A DNA stretch of 64,000 nucleotides from Pseudorasbora parva (lineage: Eukaryota > Chordata > Actinopteri > Cypriniformes > Gobionidae), in contig NC_090177.1 in NCBI RefSeq assembly GCF_024679245.1, forward strand, positions 43,614,518 through 43,678,517. Reading direction: 5' to 3'. Under the pieces are notes generated by a model that saw only the letters and a list, made by a program, of their open reading frames with translations, did no database searches and had not been told where the DNA came from. Within the stretch, counting starts at the first letter, position 1. Each line of letters begins with the position of its first letter. Made by a program: the position numbers and the translations under genes. Below are positions 62,421-64,000 of the stretch, piece by piece.

Positions 62421-64000
62421 TTGTTTATGTATGGAAAGTTCAAGTTCATAGGATCCAGGGTCCGATTTTTTTTTCTTCAAAAATAGTCATCCTTCAAATA
62501 CTTTCAACTACTGATGAAATATAAGGAGTCTATTGTTTATGTATGGAAAGTTCAAGTTCATAGGATCCAGGGTCTGATTTTTTTTTCTTCAAAAAAAGTC
62601 ATCCTTCAAGTACTGATGGAATCTGTTTGTTACAGGACTCTATAAGTATATAGAAAGTTCAAGTTCAAATACTCTTATGCAAAAAAATTAATTCAAAAGT
62701 TCATTCTTGAACTACAGAATCTATTAGTATATATAGAAAGTTCAAGTTCAAAGACGAATAAAAAATAAATTCAAAACTTCATTCTTTAACTACGTATGAA
62801 ACAACAGAAGTAGTCTATTGGTATGCATAGAAAGTTCAAGTTCATAGACTCTTTGGAAACAAATAAGTTCAAAAGTTCATCCTTGAACTACAGAATCTAT
62901 TAGTATATATAGAAAGTTCAAGTTCAAAGACTCTGGTAAAAATAAATGTATTCAAAATGTCACACTGGAACTTCTGATGAATCTATTACTATGTATAGAA
63001 AGTTCAAGTTCATAAGATCCAGGGTCCGATTTTTTTTTTCTTCAAAAAAAGTCATCCTTCAAATACTGATGAAACTACAGAAGGATTCTATTCATATATA
63101 GAAAGTTCAAGTTCAAAGACTCTTAGGCAAAAATAAATTGAAAAGTTAATCCTTGAACTACTTATGAAACAACAGAAGGAATCTATATGTATGAATAGAA
63201 AGTTCAAGTTTATAGAAACAAGGGTCAGAATATTTTTTCAAAATAATCCTTAATCATCCTTGAATACCTGGCCAAATATTATGAGTCTATTGTTATGCAT
63301 AGAAAGCTCAAGTTCATAGACTCTTTGGAAACAACTAAGTTCAAAGCTCATCCTTAAACTACTGACGAAATATAAGGAGTCTATTGTTTATGTATGGAAA
63401 GTTCAAGTTCATAGGATCCAGGGTCCGATTTTTTCTTCTTCAAAAAAAGTCATCCTTCAAATACTGATGAAACTACAGAAGGATTCTATTCATATATAGA
63501 AAGTTCAAGTTCAAATACTCTTAGGCAAAAATAAATTAAAAAGTTAATCCTTGAACTACTTATGAAACAACAGACGGAATCTATTTGTATGAATAGAAAG
63601 TTCAAGTTTATAGAATCAAAGGGTCAGAATATTTTTTCAAAATAATCCTTAATCATCCTTGAATTCCTGGCGAAATATTATGAGTCTATTTTTATGCATA
63701 GAAAGCTCAAGTTCATAGACTCTTTGGAAACAACTAAGTTCAAAGCTCATCCTTGAACTACTGATGAAATATAAGGATTCTATTGTTTATGTTTAGAAAG
63801 TTCAAGTTCATAGAATCCAGGGTAAGATTTTTTTTTTCCAAAAAAGTCATCCTTGAACTACTGATGAAATATAAGGAGTCTATTGTTTATGTATGGAAAG
63901 TTCAAGTTCATAGGATCCAGGGTCAGATTTTTTTTTCTTCAAAAAAGTCATCCTTCAACTACTGATGGAATCTATTCGTTACAGGACTCTATACGTATTT
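62421..64000 (+). repeat. B higher-order unit, incomplete and rearranged
   Basis: Starts normally, but at about 62500 CCTTCAAATAC is joined to TTTCAACTACTGATG, a crossover scar between two module types. The remainder follows the unit at 59145 with changes (CTGACGAAAT at about 63363, TTTTTATGCAT at about 63690), then reverts to older-looking modules with GGTCAGATTTTT at the window end. Confidence 0.72.

Larger units (their letters stand above)
50500..64000 (+). repeat. Family B satellite array, right (runs off the window)
   Basis: The most homogeneous B array. From about 51994 it is organised as higher-order units, each starting at TTGTTTATGTATGGAAAG followed by a GGTCCGAT module and a GGTCTGAT module. 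Unit starts are 51994, 53940, 54893, 56441, 57793, 59145, 60497, 61450 and 62421. The stretch from 50500 to 51994 holds older, less regular modules. The window ends inside a module at CTATACGTATTT. No gene is visible. Confidence 0.93.

Noticed and set aside
330..64000. tRNA-derived SINE, from GTTCAA words resembling a B box
   Set aside because: No GGTTCGAnnCC match, no A box at proper spacing, no SINE body or dispersed copies. The words are part of tandem modules.

Overview
This window is nuclear-type, AT-rich eukaryotic DNA (about 30% GC by eye) made almost entirely of tandem repeats. I found no gene that I can support: no long open frame, no recognisable protein domain, no rRNA or tRNA, and no transposase or reverse transcriptase. 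The species cannot be named from the sequence. The three-level satellite hierarchy, absence of genes, and CG/TG/CA variation at fixed repeat positions (the usual mark of methylated-CpG decay) suggest a complex eukaryote with CpG methylation, in pericentromeric, subtelomeric or other satellite heterochromatin. That placement is inference.

Three repeat families account for nearly everything, each kept in one orientation. Family A (1-315, 31455-35680, 46890-50485) is built from GCATT pentamers inside ~48-bp subunits; eight different subunits form a ~387-bp higher-order unit. Family B (330-3893, 30150-31110, 35690-46690, 50500-64000) consists of ~80-180-bp modules that each begin near AGAAAGTTCAAGTTCA and carry a downstream inverted copy, CTTGAACT. 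Family C (3895-30115) is a 26.2-kb array of about 147 monomers of ~178 bp in two alternating types.

A and B are not independent arrays. The A-to-B edge is the same sequence at ~310, ~35674 and ~50480, and the B-to-A edge (a non-satellite linker) is the same at ~31030-31455 and ~46670-46890. The locus is therefore a tandem series of ~15-kb composite A+B superunits (a macrosatellite), and the C array sits inside the B part of the first one. Removing C would leave that superunit about 9.2 kb long.

Within each array there are nested recent duplications: 1.5, 4.4, 1.2 and 4.43 kb in C; 1.16 and 3.9 kb in B; and ~2.0-2.3 kb in A. The right-hand B array is a modular series whose unit lengths (953, 1352, 1548, 1946, 971 bp) are explained by three discrete insertion/deletion modules of ~399, ~196 and ~178 bp. 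Families B and C also carry nuclear-receptor-like half-sites at high density, including four perfect GGTCAnnnTGACC palindromes and seven TCAAGGTCA extended half-sites. Any function for these is speculative.
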